Positions 14,501-29,500 of a stretch of 64,000 bases of DNA are shown here, piece after piece. Both the position numbers and the translations under genes were made by a program. The DNA is taken from the NCBI GenBank assembly GCA_964019425.1, contig OZ025790.1:744001-808000 (forward strand), read 5' to 3'. Every line of letters starts with the position of its first letter. Position 1 is the stretch's first letter. This stretch comes from Flectonema sp. DT1601. Taxonomy: Eukaryota; Euglenozoa; Diplonemea; Diplonemida; Diplonemidae. Under the pieces are notes generated by a model, which saw only the letters and a program-made list of their open reading frames with translations, did not search any database and had not been told where the DNA came from.

Positions 14501-17500
14501 AGCACGTCGTTGTTGTCCCCACCGTGAAGCTCGTCCGATCCAGCTCCACCGAACACCGTGTCCTCATCGTCTCCTCCGTACACCACGTCCCGGGCTCCGA
14601 GGGCCACCGCGTCGCCCACGGCGCAGCGTCCCTTCGCCGTCGCCACGTCCGCGATCACCCCCACCTCAACCGCTCCGTGGTCTCCAAAGATCGTGTCTCT
14701 CCCCTCCCCTCCGGATATCGCATCTTCGCCGGCCCCTCCGAACAAGAAGTCGTGTCCGCTCTGTCCGCTCAACGTGTCGTCGCCACCTTGCTCTGCGAAC
14801 AGCGACTCCAGCGTGAAGTCCGTCGGCTTCGAGAGAGCACTCGTGTACCGCCCGTGGTCTCCGAACAGGAAGTCCCGGTTCATCGATCCAAGCACCCGAT
14901 CCCCAGAAGCCCCTCCGAACGCCGTGTTGTTCCCGTACCCGACGTCGATCACATCGGCACCCCCGTCCGATGGGTGTCTTGACTCCGCAACGGTCACGTG
15001 ACGGTCTTCCTCAGCTCCCTTCTCCGAGAAGTATCCCAGTCCAAGCATTCCGTGGTCCCCGAAAACCACATCGTCCGAGCGCCCAGTGTCGATCACATCC
15101 GCTCCAGGTCCTCCGAACACTATGTCGGCCGAATCCCCGGTGTTGATCGTATCATCGCTTCCCTGCCCTGGGCATGTTGACTCCATTTTCACCACTCGAC
15201 CCTCGGCGTCGAACTCAATCGAACCCAAGTCACCGAATACGAAGTCCAACCCGCCCTCCGTTGTGATCTCGTCCCCTCCAGGTCCTCCAAATATGATGTA
15301 CCTCGAGCATCCTTTTGTTACGATTACATCCTTCGATCCCGCTGCCTCAGCGGCGCACGCCGACGAAGGCGACTCAGCGGTTTGCGCCGACGTCGGAGGC
15401 GCTGCCTTTCCGTCCAGCTGGCCCGTCGAACCGTGAGCTGAACCGATGCTCATCGTCCCCCCGTACGTCACCGTCCCCTCGTCTCCGAAGATGATGTCCG
15501 CCTTTTGACCTGGGTAGATCGTGTCACTCCCCAATCCTCCCACGATGACTAGCGGAATCACCGTCTCACGGGCATCAATTACGTCGTTGCCCCCCTCACC
15601 GTTCACCACGAAGAATCCGTCTGGGATCTCCCCTCCCAAGTAGATCTCCACTTCGTCGTCTCCGCCTCCCGTGTTCAACGTCGTCACCACCCGTTCTCCC
15701 TCAACCGCCGCCAGGATCGTGCTGCGCACGTACACCTTGTCCTTCTCTTGACCCGTCCACACCGTGATCCCTCCAGTGAACGTCCCCACGTACGGGATCG
15801 GCACAGGTGCCAAATTACGGATCAGGTTCTTCTCCAAGATCACCCGTTCACCATCCACTCCCTTCCCGGACCCAGTGCTGTCGCTCACCATCAACCGGTT
15901 GCATCCCGTCCCCGCATCCAGTGTGATCGTGTTCTGGATGTACTTCAGCCACCCCGGCAGCGTTGATCCCGACCCAGCTTCCGCAATCGTCACCAGGTTA
16001 GCATCTGACCCGAGGGCAATGACGTCGTCCCCTCCGTGGGTCCGGATCGCAGTCGGGATCGACACTCCACGCACGTTGATTGCATCCTTCGCCGTCGTTC
16101 CCATGTCGATCTCGAGCGTGCGCATGTCTCCGTAGTTGATCCCGGCCAACCGCACGCGGGAGTTGATGTCCGCACCCGCCAAGTATTCCACCTCCCCGTT
16201 CACCACCCCGGATACATCCACCGTTATCGCCCCACCAGCAGTCTCCGCTTCACCCTCGTACCTCACAATGTACGTCAGGGAATCCACCGAGTCCACCGCA
16301 AAGCTCCTCGTGCACTTGCTCTTCAACTCGTTCCCGCACCGGTTGGGGTCCGCCCCGAACACCGCATGTTGCATCGCATCCTCAATGGTCTTCGCAGCTG
16401 TCCCCAATGAGAACGCGTCAAGGTGGTACACCATCCCGTCGAACTCGAACGACAGCGCGAACGCACCCGACGTCCCGCGCACCGTCACCGCGTGCACCTT
16501 CTTCGAATCTTCTCCGCGCTTTGCAACCATTCCGAAACCGGACAGGTCCGTTCTCGACAAGAACCCGGCGAATCCGAGATCCGGGTTCCCTCCCCAGTTG
16601 TTAATGTGCAGCGTGTTGTGCTCTCCGCTCCCTCCGCTCAGCGACACCAGGTCTTTGATCTGCACAAGCTTCCCCGCATCGTCTCCGACCACAAAAGTGT
16701 CGTCTCCCTCCTGTCCGTTCACGTACGTCGGCCCAACAGCCCCGTACACCTGAAACGTGTCGTCCCCCTTTCCAGCGTTGATGTAAGTCGCCCCCGTGTG
16801 CGTACCTCCCACCACCACCGTGTCCACAGCAGCTCCGAGGTTCAACACCACCACCTCCAAGTCCGAGTACTGGATTCCACCCAGAAGCGCCTTCCCTTCA
16901 CGCACTCGGTCGGTTCCCATTCCCATTCCGGTGACGCGTCCTGGCAACAACGTCACCGTCGTTGGAAGGAATCCCCCCGTGTTCTCCACCGTCAGCGTGT
17001 CGATCTGCATTGACTCGATCACATCCAGGTTGGGGTTGTCCAGGCGATCCGCGAATACCCCGGAGTCCGTCTCCCCCGGCAACATCACCGGTGGCAGGAA
17101 GTCGATCGCAGTGGGGTTGTTGTCTCCGCTGACCGTCAGAGATCCCTGGATTTGGTACGCCAGAGACGGTTGCGCCCCGAACTCCTTCACCGTGTGGTCA
17201 TCCACCGCGTTGTCCACCACCGCCGTCACCGTCACCGTTTGCGCAATGTAGTAATTCGAACTGTCGAACGTCAGCGTCGCCGGACTCACGCTCACCTGCT
17301 CACGCTCCGGCAGGAACTTCGCCTCGATCGCCTTCGTCTTCTTCACAGTCGGCGACACCGTCACCGATCCCTGGGGTTCCTTGGTCAGGTACACTTCGTA
17401 CGTGTCAGTCAGGCCACCCTCGATGACGTCCGTGCTCCCATGCGACTCCAGCAGCACCATCCCCGGCGCCTCGTTGTCCAGGATCTGGATTCCGACATAA

Positions 17501-20500
17501 GGAACCGCTGCTGCCGCGAAATCCGCGTTCGCCGTCTCCACTTCATGTTGCACAGTCGTGTAGTGGAATCCTTCCACCGCCTCGTCGTCCACCGCAGTCA
17601 CCGTGATCACCTCCTCACACCCGTTCGACGTCGTGAAGTCGAACGCTTCACGGGATACCTGCACCTGTGCCGAGTCGTACACAAGCTTCATCCTCACAGC
17701 CGTCGACACGCACGGACGCATCAGCATCGTGTACGAAGCCGTCTTCCCCACCGTTCCCAATCCCGTCTCCGACACCCGCATTCCACCATCCATCCCCTCA
17801 ATCAGGTAGAACTCGAATTCTTCGCTGTCCAGGATGCTGAACTGAACCATCGGCACAATCAAGTTGTCGTACTCGCTTCCCCCGTTAAACTGCGCCACCG
17901 TGTGCGCGATTGCGATCGCTTCCTTCCCTTCCTTCACGTTGTCATCTTCCACGCTCACCGTCACCGTTTTCACATCCTTCCAACGGTTCCCATTCTTCTC
18001 GAACGTCAGAGACTGCGGCGTCACGAACACGTTCTTCGATCCCACCAGCTGCGACGGCGGGGTCGGTGCCACCACCGTGATCGTCACGTCCGCCGAAGGC
18101 GGATGCACCATCCGGATGGTGTACGTTCCTTGCGTTCCCTTCCCCTCGATCATCACTTGCATCCCGTCCGTGTTGAAAACCATGCTCGGCGTGTCTTCGT
18201 CCGCCACGTTCGCCGAAACCCCGTGGGCCTCCATCCCGTTGTACGATGCATCCGTCGCACTCGTCACCATGTTGTTCACCACCCCGCTGTGTCCCCTCAG
18301 GTCGTTGCTAACTACATACGACGATTCGTGCGGCGTGATGATCACGTCGTCGCTCCCAAGACCGGTGTACACGCTCGTCGATACTTGCTCATCCGTGCTC
18401 ATCACGTAAACCGTGTCGTCTCCCGCCAACGTCGCCACTTCCACGCTCTCGATTCCGACGAACGTCACGAACAACCCAGCCCCGTAGATTCCGTTCCGCG
18501 TCACCACGAACGTGTCCGGATACTCGGTACCGATCACCACCAGCGTGTCGAATCCCGGACCTCCGTCGATCGCAACCGGCGCGTTCACCGCGTACATCAC
18601 CACATCTTGACCTTCACCCGTGTCTACCGTGGTCTCCTTGATTTCGGGGTCAGGCTTCTCCGGCGTCAAAGAATCCCACAACGCGAACGCACGGATCGTG
18701 AACCTGTCGTCGTCGGCTCCACCACGCAACGCCAGCGTCGCAATGTTTCTCATCACGATGAACGTGTCATCTCCGGACTCTCCGTTCGCGTTGATGTGAA
18801 AGTGGTTCCCCGACGACAGGTATCCTTCCGTCGTCTTCGCCGTCGTGAACACGTCCGACACACCGGGAATGTGCACCGAGTCACGCTCCGCGTTGTACAG
18901 CTGTCCGAACAAGAACTGATCGTTCCCCTCTCCACCGTTCAGCGTCATGATTCCCGCGTTGTCGTCACACGCATACGTATCGTCTCCCTTCAAACCGTTG
19001 ATGGTAATCCCCGCGTTGATCCCACGGTCCATGTCCACACGCTCCGCTGCTGCTCCCCCGCCGTGGATGTTGGCGATGAAGTTTGCTCGGATCAGGAAGT
19101 TGTCGTCTCCCGGCGTCCCGTTCATCTCCAGCGTGTTCAGCTCCGACGGGTCATGCACCAAGTACCCGCTGTCCGTGATGCTCACGAACGACGCTCCAGT
19201 TCCGGCGAACCCGACGCTGATCGTGTCGTTTCCACGCTCACCATCGATGTACAGCGGCGCCAGCAGCGGATTGATCGCCGACCCCTCCGGATTCGTCGCC
19301 GGAGGCACCGTGATCACGTCTGCTCCGTTCCCTCCGTTCACGTAAGTCGTCCCACTCGTCCCCTCCACCGTCAAGTGGTCTACCCCGTTTCCTCCCTGCA
19401 CCGTCACCAACCCGCGGTGTGTCCCTGCCACCGTGAAAACGTTCTTCGAACCCTCCGGGATCGTCACCGGCAGCTTCACAATCAGCTCCCCCAGCGCCGC
19501 GAACTCGATCCCGGGACCAGACATCCCGAGTCCACTCACCACTTGAGACGTCATCCGTCCACTGTTCCCCGAGGTATCCGCCGAGTCATCGATCGTCAGC
19601 TTCGCAACCCTGGTCTGACTGTCTCCTTCGACCATCACCAGCGAACGGATCTTCTCGACCGTTCCGTCTCCGATCGTCACGTGGTCACCACCTCCAGCCG
19701 TCACCACTTCCACGTCCGTCGTCGCCAGCGTCTCGATCACCCTGAACGTGTCTCCGTTCTTTCCCAGCTGCACAACAACCAGCTCGAACCCAGAGTACGA
19801 CACCGGGATCAGCATCCCCAGTCCGTTCACCGTCGTCGGTCCCAGGCTTCCACCGACGCTTCCCGAGCTCGACGGCACCGTTATCCGCAGCGTGTCTCGG
19901 TCGTTTCCTCCCTTCACCACCAGCGTACCCTTCACCTCCCCCGGGTTTGTTACTTCGAACTCGTTGTTTCCGTCAGCCCCCTCGATCGTCAGCGTCGTCC
20001 CGCTCGCCACCCCAGTCACAGTCACCTTCCCCGCATCCGCAGGCAACAGCACATTCACATTCCGCGCGTTGAAATTCAGCACCAGCTCCCCCATCGCAAA
20101 CCCACTCAACCCGCTCGACCCAATTGTTCCATCCGCGAGCACTCCTTGGTGGGACGTGTAGTCGATCACGATCGTGTCTGCTCCTTGACCGCATACCAAG
20201 TTTCCACCAGACATCGGGTTCTGCAGGTAGATGTGATCCGTTTGCAGTCCGCAGTTCCCGCTGTATGAAGAAACCTGTTCGAACTCCGTCGTCAGCTGAT
20301 CTTCCCGGGCTTCTCCCTTCACAAACACCACCTCCACCGTCTCCAGCCCCGGTTCTCCGTTGATGTGTCGGATCTGGAACGTCTCACCGTTGTCAGACGT
20401 GTCTCCACTCACTCGCTTTCCCGCATCTGGTCCCATGTGCAGCGCCAAGTTTCCGCTGTCGATGTGCGCCAGGATCGGCTGCGGTGGAGGCGACGTGTCG

Positions 20501-23500
20501 ATGTCGATCAGGCACGCCGAAATCGATAGCTCCGGGTTCGTCTTCTCCCACCTTCCCCGAGGGTAGCAGTACACCCATCCACACTTCCAGTTCACGAACG
20601 GATTGAAGATCTCCGCGTAGATGCTCGCCCCGGCGCAGAACTTTGCCTTGAGATTGAACAGCTTGAAGAAGTTTTCCTTGATGATCGCCCAAATCTCCCC
20701 CAAACGAATCTTTCCGTCACCGTTCGGGTCGTACAAGTCGATCGAAGCTTCGAAGCTCACGAAACCCGACGCACGCACGCGCACCAGACCCAGGTTGATA
20801 CTCGCACTCACCCGGATCCCTCCCGATGCCGCCAGCTCCAACGTGTCTTCTCCCGGCGTCTCCGTGTCCGAGATGAAGAATCCGTTCAGCGCCAGCAGCG
20901 GCTTCTTCCGCTCGATAGCCTCCCGGATCCCGGACGTGTCGTACCCGGCCTGCAGCCTTGCGCTCACCTTGAATTCTCCGTAGAAGTTGATCGCCAGCAC
21001 GAAGAAGTCGATCCCGAAGTCCACGATCACTTCGATCTCCATCTTCGGCGAGTTCAACGTAATGAGATCCACGTCCTCTCCCGTGATCAGCCCCAACGCC
21101 CCGCTCGGTGACAAGAACGGGTACTGCCACATCGCCTCCGAGTCCGTCAGCCTCTTCAGCAGCTTCTGCATTCCACCCCCGCCCGTGTCCTTTCCGATGT
21201 CCCCGGTGCTCTTGGTCTGCGTCGACGGCTTGGTCTTCGAGCTCGGCGATGTCGCCAACACGTCCCATTCGCGTCCCGTTCCCTCGAATGTTCCCGGGTT
21301 CGGTCCGGTGAACACGAACGGCACAATGTACGGTCCGATCTTTTCCAACTCGAAGTCTCCGAAGTTCAACTTGAACGAATCGATTGGAGGGTTTCGGTTC
21401 AGCTGCTCCTCCACCTGTTTCACGAGGTCCACGATTAACTGAATCAGTTCAACAATCTCCGTGATCACTCCGAGGTAAGCTGCAATGTTCTTAACTGATC
21501 CACGAACCGGACCACCAGACCCAAGCAGTCCGTTGATCAGCAGTTCCGGCAATTCCAAGATGGTGACCGACCGTCCCGCGATGTCCGAGATCACCGGCAG
21601 CCTCACCTGCAGGGCGTCCAACACCGGCTGGATTGGCTCCACCAGTTCTGCCAACTTTCCGAAGATTGGCTGCAGCAGCGTCGTGATGATCTTTCCCATG
21701 TCCAGCGACACGTCGAACAGAAGCACCCGGGGCAGCGGAATTGCGCGGGGCTTCTTCAGCGACTTCGACTGGTACTTCTTCGGCAAGTCCTTCTTCCCCG
21801 ATTGAGCTGGAAGGGCTGCCGATGACTTCTTCCCCTTCGTGAAAGCTCCAGAGATCGTCCATTCGATGTACGCCCCGCAAGACAAACTCGGCAATCCGGG
21901 GATCACGGATTCCAGGATTCCGAACCGGAGGTCCATTTCCGCCAACGCCGTGAATTCGTACTCCAAACTCAAAAGCGACAGTCCACCCTTTTTCAGCTCC
22001 TTCAGCGTTAGGTAATTGTCCGTGTTCACGTCCAACACGTCCAAGTAGATTGCTCCAATCAATCCCGTCGCACCCTCGCCATCCGGGTAGTCTCTTCCGT
22101 TCATCTCGATGTTCATGATGAACAAGTCTCCCGCTGCTCTCAGGTTCGGGAACGTCAGCGCAGCGAACACCGTCAGCTCTTTTCCGTCTACGTTCAGGTA
22201 GAATCCCTTCTTCACACTCATACCGAACTTCAAGTTGAACCTCCACCCGATTACGAATTTCAGGTCCGACGACAGTTCGAACCCGAGCGGGAACTCGTCC
22301 AATCCGAACCCGATGTCGAACCCAGCTCCCACTTCCCAACTCATACCGATGTTCAAGTTCCACTCGATCGCGTCTGCTTCCGACAGGTCTGCTCCGTCAA
22401 CCAACGCGTAGTTCTCGTCCAGCACCTCGGGCATCACGTTCCCGTCCTTGTGACGCACAGTCACCTCGATCGCTTTCCAATCCGACGCTGGGTCGTAAGG
22501 GTCTGCCGCTTCCAGCAGGATCCCCAGCTCATCGTGGAACAGCAGTCCCATCAACTTCGCAAGCACCTGAGCCACGTTCAGTTTCTGCCCCGGTTCGTCC
22601 TTCGCCAATGCGTCCAGCCCGTTCGTCATCGTGTTCACCAGCCCCGTTCGGAAAGACGAGATGAAGCTCGTGTCCAGCGCGTCCCGAACTTTCTCCCCGA
22701 GCATCGGAAGCAGCAGCTTCTTCAGGATACCCGCCCCACCGGTGATGATCTTGTCCAGCAGGGCCAACACCGAATCGATTCCATTGATGATCGTCTGGCT
22801 GTCGGTCAGCATTACCTCAACCGGGCTGATGCTGAACTTACCCGACAGCAGCTTCAGCACGTCCAGTCCCGTCACCGTCACCGAACCTGGAGTGCGGCTC
22901 AAGAACGCATCCAGCGACTCAATCTTGAACCCGATCTCCCCGAAACCGTCGATTGGCAGCGAAGCTTGCACCCCTCCCGTCAATCCCTGCGTCGCTTTGA
23001 AGTCCGCCAAGATTGCCGAGAACGCTCCGCTCTCCAGTGCGTGATTCTGGCTCAAACCGAACCGGTACTGCACCGGCACGTCCGCGATTCCAACCTCCGC
23101 CTTCGCACCTGAGATCGAGATGTCGAACGGACCGAGAGACGCCGCGAAGCTGAATTCTCCCTTCGCCAACAGCTGCAACGTCAACCCCGTCTCCTTGTTG
23201 AGCGACAGCTTCGGCGTCTTTTCCAGCGTCACCTCCAGAGCCAGCACCAGCTCCGCCGAGGCCGAGAACGAGAACACCGACTCCAAACTAGCCGATGCGT
23301 CCACAAGCGACGTCAACGAATCCAAACCCACCTCGTCCAGGGCGTCGCTGTTCTGGATCAGCTCCGCCAGCGACACGTCGAACCTCAGCTCCTTCGAATA
23401 CCCAAGCGCCTTCGTCAGGGATACCTGGATCGAGCTCGGTGCCCCTCCCATCCCCTCCACGTATGTGAAAGTCAGCAGCGACGGGTCCAGTCCCAGCTTG

Positions 23501-26500
23501 TCTTCGATCAGCTCTTCCAACCGCTTGATGCTCCCTCCGAGGTCGCTTGCGATCGACTCGATCTCCCGCAGCACGACCTGCACCGGGTCCAAGATCTCGT
23601 TCGGTGTGAACGACAAGAACGGAATCTCCATGTCCAAAATCGCCAAGTCTCCAATCAGACCCGAATCCCCGAACTTTCCCGCAACAATCGTCGGCACCCC
23701 GTCCACCAGGGTTTCCGGAGGCCCGAACACCAGCTCCACCGCGTCCGCAATCAACCCGATGATCTGTCCCAAGTCCATGTTCTTGATGTCCGACAGGTTC
23801 GGGAACGACGGCACGTCCACGGTCACCAAGAAGTCCGAACCTGTTGGCAGAGACGACGTGAAGCCTTTCTGCAGCGGCAGCACGAACTCAGGGAGCTCCA
23901 CCTTGATCCCACCCGCCGTCAGGCTCAGTACCCCCGGAACTTCGATCGACACCGTTCCCTCGGGAAGCGTGAAAGCTCCCGAGAGCTTCGCCGTCGCCGT
24001 CACCAGAGAGAACCGCGTGTCCGCGTCACCGAGCGCCTCACGAAGCGCAGCCAACGTCGTCTTCTCCGTCAGGCTCCCCAGCACCACGTCCAACTCGGCC
24101 CGCACGAACCCGCTCCCGCCGTCCGCCACCGCCGCCAACACCGCAACGTTTGCCAGGAATCCGAAGTCGGTCGCGTCCAGCTGCAAAGCCCCCACGAAAT
24201 GCAACCCCCTCACCAGCGGCGCAAACGTCTTGGCCCGCGAGCTCTCGCTCTTCATTCCTCCCACGTTCTTGAACTCCTCCGTCACCTCAGTCTCAAACTT
24301 CCTCACTCCCGTCGTCGTCACCGTGTACGACTTCTGTTCCGTGTACTGGATCACCGTAATCTTCTTTCCTCCACTCAGTTGCGCGTCCACCGTCGCCACC
24401 TGCTTCGTCAGCTCCTCCACGAGCTTCTTCCCCGAATCCAGAGTCACCGAGTACCGCACCTTGTCCAACACGAAAACGCAACCCATCCCGCTCGTCGTCG
24501 TTGCCTCCAGCCCCCCCGCAGGCGCCCCGATGATCGACAGGTCACCCGCCGACATCCCGAGACGCGCCCCGAAGTCGAACGACAAGTCGAAAGTCGTGCT
24601 CAGAGCCAGGTTCGCCGACGCCTCCACGTCCAACAACGGATCCACTTCCGCCCCAAACCGCAGGTTCACCGTCGGGGTCGGCAGCGACAGTTGCGGAAGT
24701 GCCACGTTGAACATGACATCCCACTGCTGCGTCACCGCATCCTGCTCCAGGGTTACCTTCACCACCGTAGGTGCAAGCGCTTCCGACAAGATCGCGCTCA
24801 GAGCGTCAGCCGTGCTGAACGACGGTTCGCGTGCCACGTTCACGACCGTCCCGTCCTCAATCCCGAGCACCTTCACAGGCTTTCCGAGCATCTCCTCGTA
24901 CTTCGTGTTCCCCGTCTTCAGAAGGGTCACTCGGAACCCGAGAACCGAAGCCTCAATCTCCTCGGTCGTGCACACCCGAATCCCCTCCGTCCCGTCATCC
25001 CTTGCCGCCACGGTGATCGATGATCCCAATCCAGCAGCGTTTACCGCCTCCGCCACCCTCGCTGCCACTCCAGCGGTCGTCGTCTCCGCCTGGATCGCCG
25101 CGTAGTCCAGCTCAATCAGCGTCACGTACTGCTGGTTGATTTCGATCTCGAACGTCCGGAACGTAAGCGCCTCTTGGAACGCTGCGTTGTCCGCTCCCGC
25201 CCAGCCTGGCAGCATCTCACTCTCGTAGCACAGCGACAGCGTCTGGCGATCCTTCGGTGCCTGCGCCGCCGTCATAACCGAAACCAGCTTCTCCGTGATC
25301 GAATCTGCGAAGTCGATCGCATTTCCGAGCGACAAGTCTATCAGAGGCAGCGTCACGTTGAAAACTGGCGAACTCGCGTATTCTTGCAATCCATTGATCA
25401 CCGTGTTCACGATCTGCACCACGTCAAGCGGCGACAAACCCCGAAAGTTCAGCAGCTGGTCCATGTTGTGGTGCGCAATCGTCAGTCCCCCCGGGGTGAA
25501 GATGTCCGGCAAATCCACCGTTACCCGCGGTCTTAGGTCCTCTCCCCCCATTCCCACATTGTTGCTCCCGCTCAGATCCGTCTCCCCGATCGTCGCCTTG
25601 AACGGAATCTCAGCCTTCACGTGACCACTCTTCGTGATTACCATCGCATCTCCGCTGATCTGCGTGATGGCAACGTGGTTTCCCCCGGAAAGCGCTCCCT
25701 CGAACCGCATCGCGATGCTACCCGACCCCCCGTCAATCGCAGCGCCGAGCACCCCCACCGTCACAGTCGCCTCCAGCCCACTGTTCAACGACAGGTCCAG
25801 CACAAAGTCATCGAACGCGATCGACACGTCGTTTGCCGACACCGACGACAGCCCACCCGACAGGTCGATGCGCAGCTCGAATCGGAACCCAAGCGTCGCC
25901 TTCGCCGCAAACGTGTTCACCCCGCTGAACTCGAAAAGCTCTTCGTCGATCAGGTCCTGCAGCTTCGGCGTGATCTCCATGTCAAGCAGCCCGTTTACGA
26001 GAAACGAAAGCTCGAACACGTCCCCGTTCCGCCCTCCCGAAACCAATGCGAACGGCACGTTGTTCTGCGGTTTGAAGATCAGCTCGACCATCGCCAAAAG
26101 CTTCTCCTGGTACATCGTGATCACCTCACGCGCCCCGGGGCACACCGGTGACCCCTCGCTCGCCTTGCACGTTGCCGAGTATTTCTCGTCCACCAACTTC
26201 GTCAGCTCCGCATCCCAGATCAAGAAATCTCCGAACGTCGTCGAGTTCTCCCCCGTCGCCAACATCCCGTTCAGCGAACGGTCCAGCAACGGAATGTTCG
26301 TGTTCAACGCTTCCAACGAGTTCAGTTTCTCCCCGACACTTGCCACCGCCCCGAGACCCGATTTCAGCGCGTCCACGATCTGCGGAGTCAGGGCCACGTC
26401 TACCTGGAATTTAGGTCCCGTTGCATCGAACAAGTTGCGATCCACAATGTCCAGCGTCACCAGAACAGATTCCACTCGGATCGGCAACGATGCCTCCAAA

Positions 26501-29500
26501 CTTCCCTGCAGGACTAGCGAATCTTTCAGAGGCTGCACGTCGAACGACACCGCTGGCGACGCCGTCTGATCGAACAAAGTTACAGGTCCCGCCGCCGTGG
26601 CCGTCGAGTTTACTCCGAACCCGAGAAGCAGGTTTCCGCTTTCCAACGTAAGGTCGATCGCCCCGAACGAAAGAGTCTCCACGTAGTCCGTCAGGTTCGC
26701 CCTCACCGCGAAGAAGAAATCCGTCACACGTGTGTAAGCCAGGGGCGCTGACTTTGTTTCGATCAGCGGCTTCAGGTTCAGCCCCGCCGTCACCCCGACC
26801 CGAAACTCCGCTCCGAACGAGAGAGCCGTCGATAGGTCTCCAAGCGCTCCCAACGTCTCCATCGCCACGCTGTCGAACGCTGGATTATCCGCAACTCCGT
26901 CCAGCAGCTTAGTCAGTGCATCCGCAAGCGCCGTCACCAGCTCCGCAGTGGTCGCTTCCGCCCCGAAATCCAGCAGCAGGTCTACCACCACACACATGTC
27001 CCCCTCGGTGTTCGTCTCGAGACCTCCGTTCACCGACAGCGGCCCAACCGACACCCCGACAGTCAGTCCGCTCCCGAACACGCGCTTCTTCAGATAGTTC
27101 ACGAACCCACCGATGCTCGGGTTACGTCCAAACAGGTTCGCCAAGTCATCAACGGTGATCGAAACTGCCGAAGATCCGAACAGTGCGCTTCCCACCTGCG
27201 GAAGGTAGTTTTTCCAGTCGAAGATTTCCCCGGTGCTCGGGTCAAGGTGAAACCCCTCCACCGTCAACACGCTGAACTTGCTCTCACCGATCAGCACCAA
27301 CATCGCACTCTGGAAGTCGGTACTCGTCCCAAGGGCCTCCCCGACGCTCAGCAGATCCCCGAGGCTTCCCAGAGTGAACGACCCCGCGCTCACAGAAGGT
27401 GCCAACGCAACACGAAGCTCCGTCAGGTAATCCACTGGGTTGAATCTCACACTTCCCACCGTCACCGGGAACCCTGAAGCGTCCACCGATCCAAACAGAT
27501 TCCTCACCGCGTCCGGAAGTTCCCTCAGCAGCGCCTGCGCCATGCGCTTCGTCATACCGAAGTCCGGGTGCAGCGACAACAGCTGTCCAACCTCTCCGAC
27601 GCTCAGCGCACCCGTCGAAACAGATCCCGTCGACAACCCAGTGAAGTACGCTCTGAAATACGTTGGGAAGCTGAACAGACTAAAATACTCGTCCGCAGAG
27701 GGGTCATGGAGCCCCGAGTTGAATCGTCCGAACACCGCTCCCCACTTCCCCTGAAACACCACCAGAATCTTCGCGTTCGTCGCGTCCAATTTCGCCCCCA
27801 CGTCCAGAGACGACAGCGCCCCGGCAACCTCCAGAGACAGACCTCCAGCCAACCCATTCGCCAGCTGACGGAACTTGATTAGCAATTCCAGGTAGTCCCC
27901 CAAGTTCTTCGCGATGTCGAATTTCCCCTTGAAAGACGACAGAAGCCCCTCGATCTGTGACAACCCCGGGATCGATGACAACCCCGACACGTCGAGACCC
28001 CCAATCCCCTCAATCAGGCTCGTCAGCTTCTCCGGCAGCTCCGAGAACGTGTTCGTCGACAATCCCGTGTGTCCGACCCCTTCCCCGACACCGTTCGGAA
28101 GGCTCGGAATGAAAGCCGACAAGTCCATATCCAGAGAGAATTTCGGAAATCCCCCCGCGAACAGATTCTCGTTGTGGTACTCGATGATGGGGATCAGGTT
28201 CGCGTCCCCGCTGAACAGTCCCACGTCCAGCTCGATTGGCAGGATCACATCCACCGATGCGTAAGGAGTAATCGACAGTTGCGACAGAAACTCTTTCATC
28301 CCATTAACACCTCCGGACCGCAGCTTGAACAGCGAAGCCTCCAAGTACGGAGTCAGCTCACCTTCCGCTACCGCAGCTCCAAAGTTCGACTTGAACCCAG
28401 CACCCAGAGCGAAAGACCTCGCTGATCGCAACCGTGAACACGTCTCCCCCGAAAGACAAGCTGAAGTCCACCGGGTCCACCACGATCGCTGCCCCTGCGG
28501 ACAAATCGTTCACCCGAATCACGGAATTCACCGCGATCTTCTCTCCCGACAGCGCCCCGTCGTTCACGAACTTCGTGTTCACCGCGAGCGTCACGTCAAC
28601 GACCACCTGCGCTTCGAACTTCACCTCTGCCGACAGGCTCGGTGCCGCTACATCCCCCTGCGACTGTCCCAGCAGGTCGAACAGCGGACCCAGGTCCTTG
28701 ATGTGCGAAAGCATCCCGTCGATGGTCGCCCCAAAAGATCCCACAGACTCACTAGCTGAAGCCTCCAACCGCATGTTCAGCCGCACCTCGTTCGACTCCG
28801 GGAACCAACCCCCGCTCAGCGTCAACCCGCCCCCTGCGGCATAGTCCAGCGACGCCCCGTTTGTCGGCGTCATCAACCGATCCTTGATGTGGGCCATCAG
28901 CCCGCGGAACGTGTGCGACCCCGACAGCCCGAAGTACGCCTCCGCCACGGTCTCCAACTTCAGCAGCTCTCCCACTCCGTTGAACAGCGTAGACGAGTCC
29001 AATCCCTCGATGTTCAGCCCGCCGTCCCACCCGAATTTACCAAAATCAATGTTTGCAAGCTGCCCCAGCTGTCCCAAGATCGTCTCTTTCAGTGGATCGA
29101 TGTCCGCATCTACCGAGAAAACCAGCGCCACTCCATCGAAGATGTTCTCATCCGACAAACTCAGAACAGGCGACGGCAGCTGCCCGACGATCGGCGTCGT
29201 TACCCCAACCGTGAACACTCCCTCGAAACCTCCGCTCGGACTTCCCACAGAAATCTCCTGCACCCGCGTCAAGAAGTTTGTCACGTCGTCCGACGGAAAG
29301 TAAATCGGAACTTCCGCATTCGAGATCGTCGCCGTCCCAGCAAGGCTCACCATCCCACTCACTCCGGTCCAAGCCACCTCCTCTCCAGCATCTACCGACC
29401 CACTCAGAGAGATCGTTACCTTCGAAGCACCAATCGAGATCGTCGCCTTCTCCGACGGAGACGTCACCGAGTTCGGAATCTTCAGCGTCACCGTCGACGA

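Noticed and set aside
6672-15530. RTX toxin
   Set aside because: Only the calcium-binding repeats are shared with RTX toxins; no pore-forming, acylation or catalytic module is seen and the gene is a spliced eukaryotic one.
6672-15530. CRISPR or satellite array
   Set aside because: Regularity is at the protein level; DNA units differ and there are no constant repeats with unique spacers.
17152-20268. Long plus-strand frame (1,038 codons, Arg/His-rich), with its duplicate at 54470-57586, and other plus-strand frames such as 23120-25105
   Set aside because: They lie antisense to the giant gene, have biased low-complexity composition and no domain, and arise from the GC-rich third positions of the real gene.
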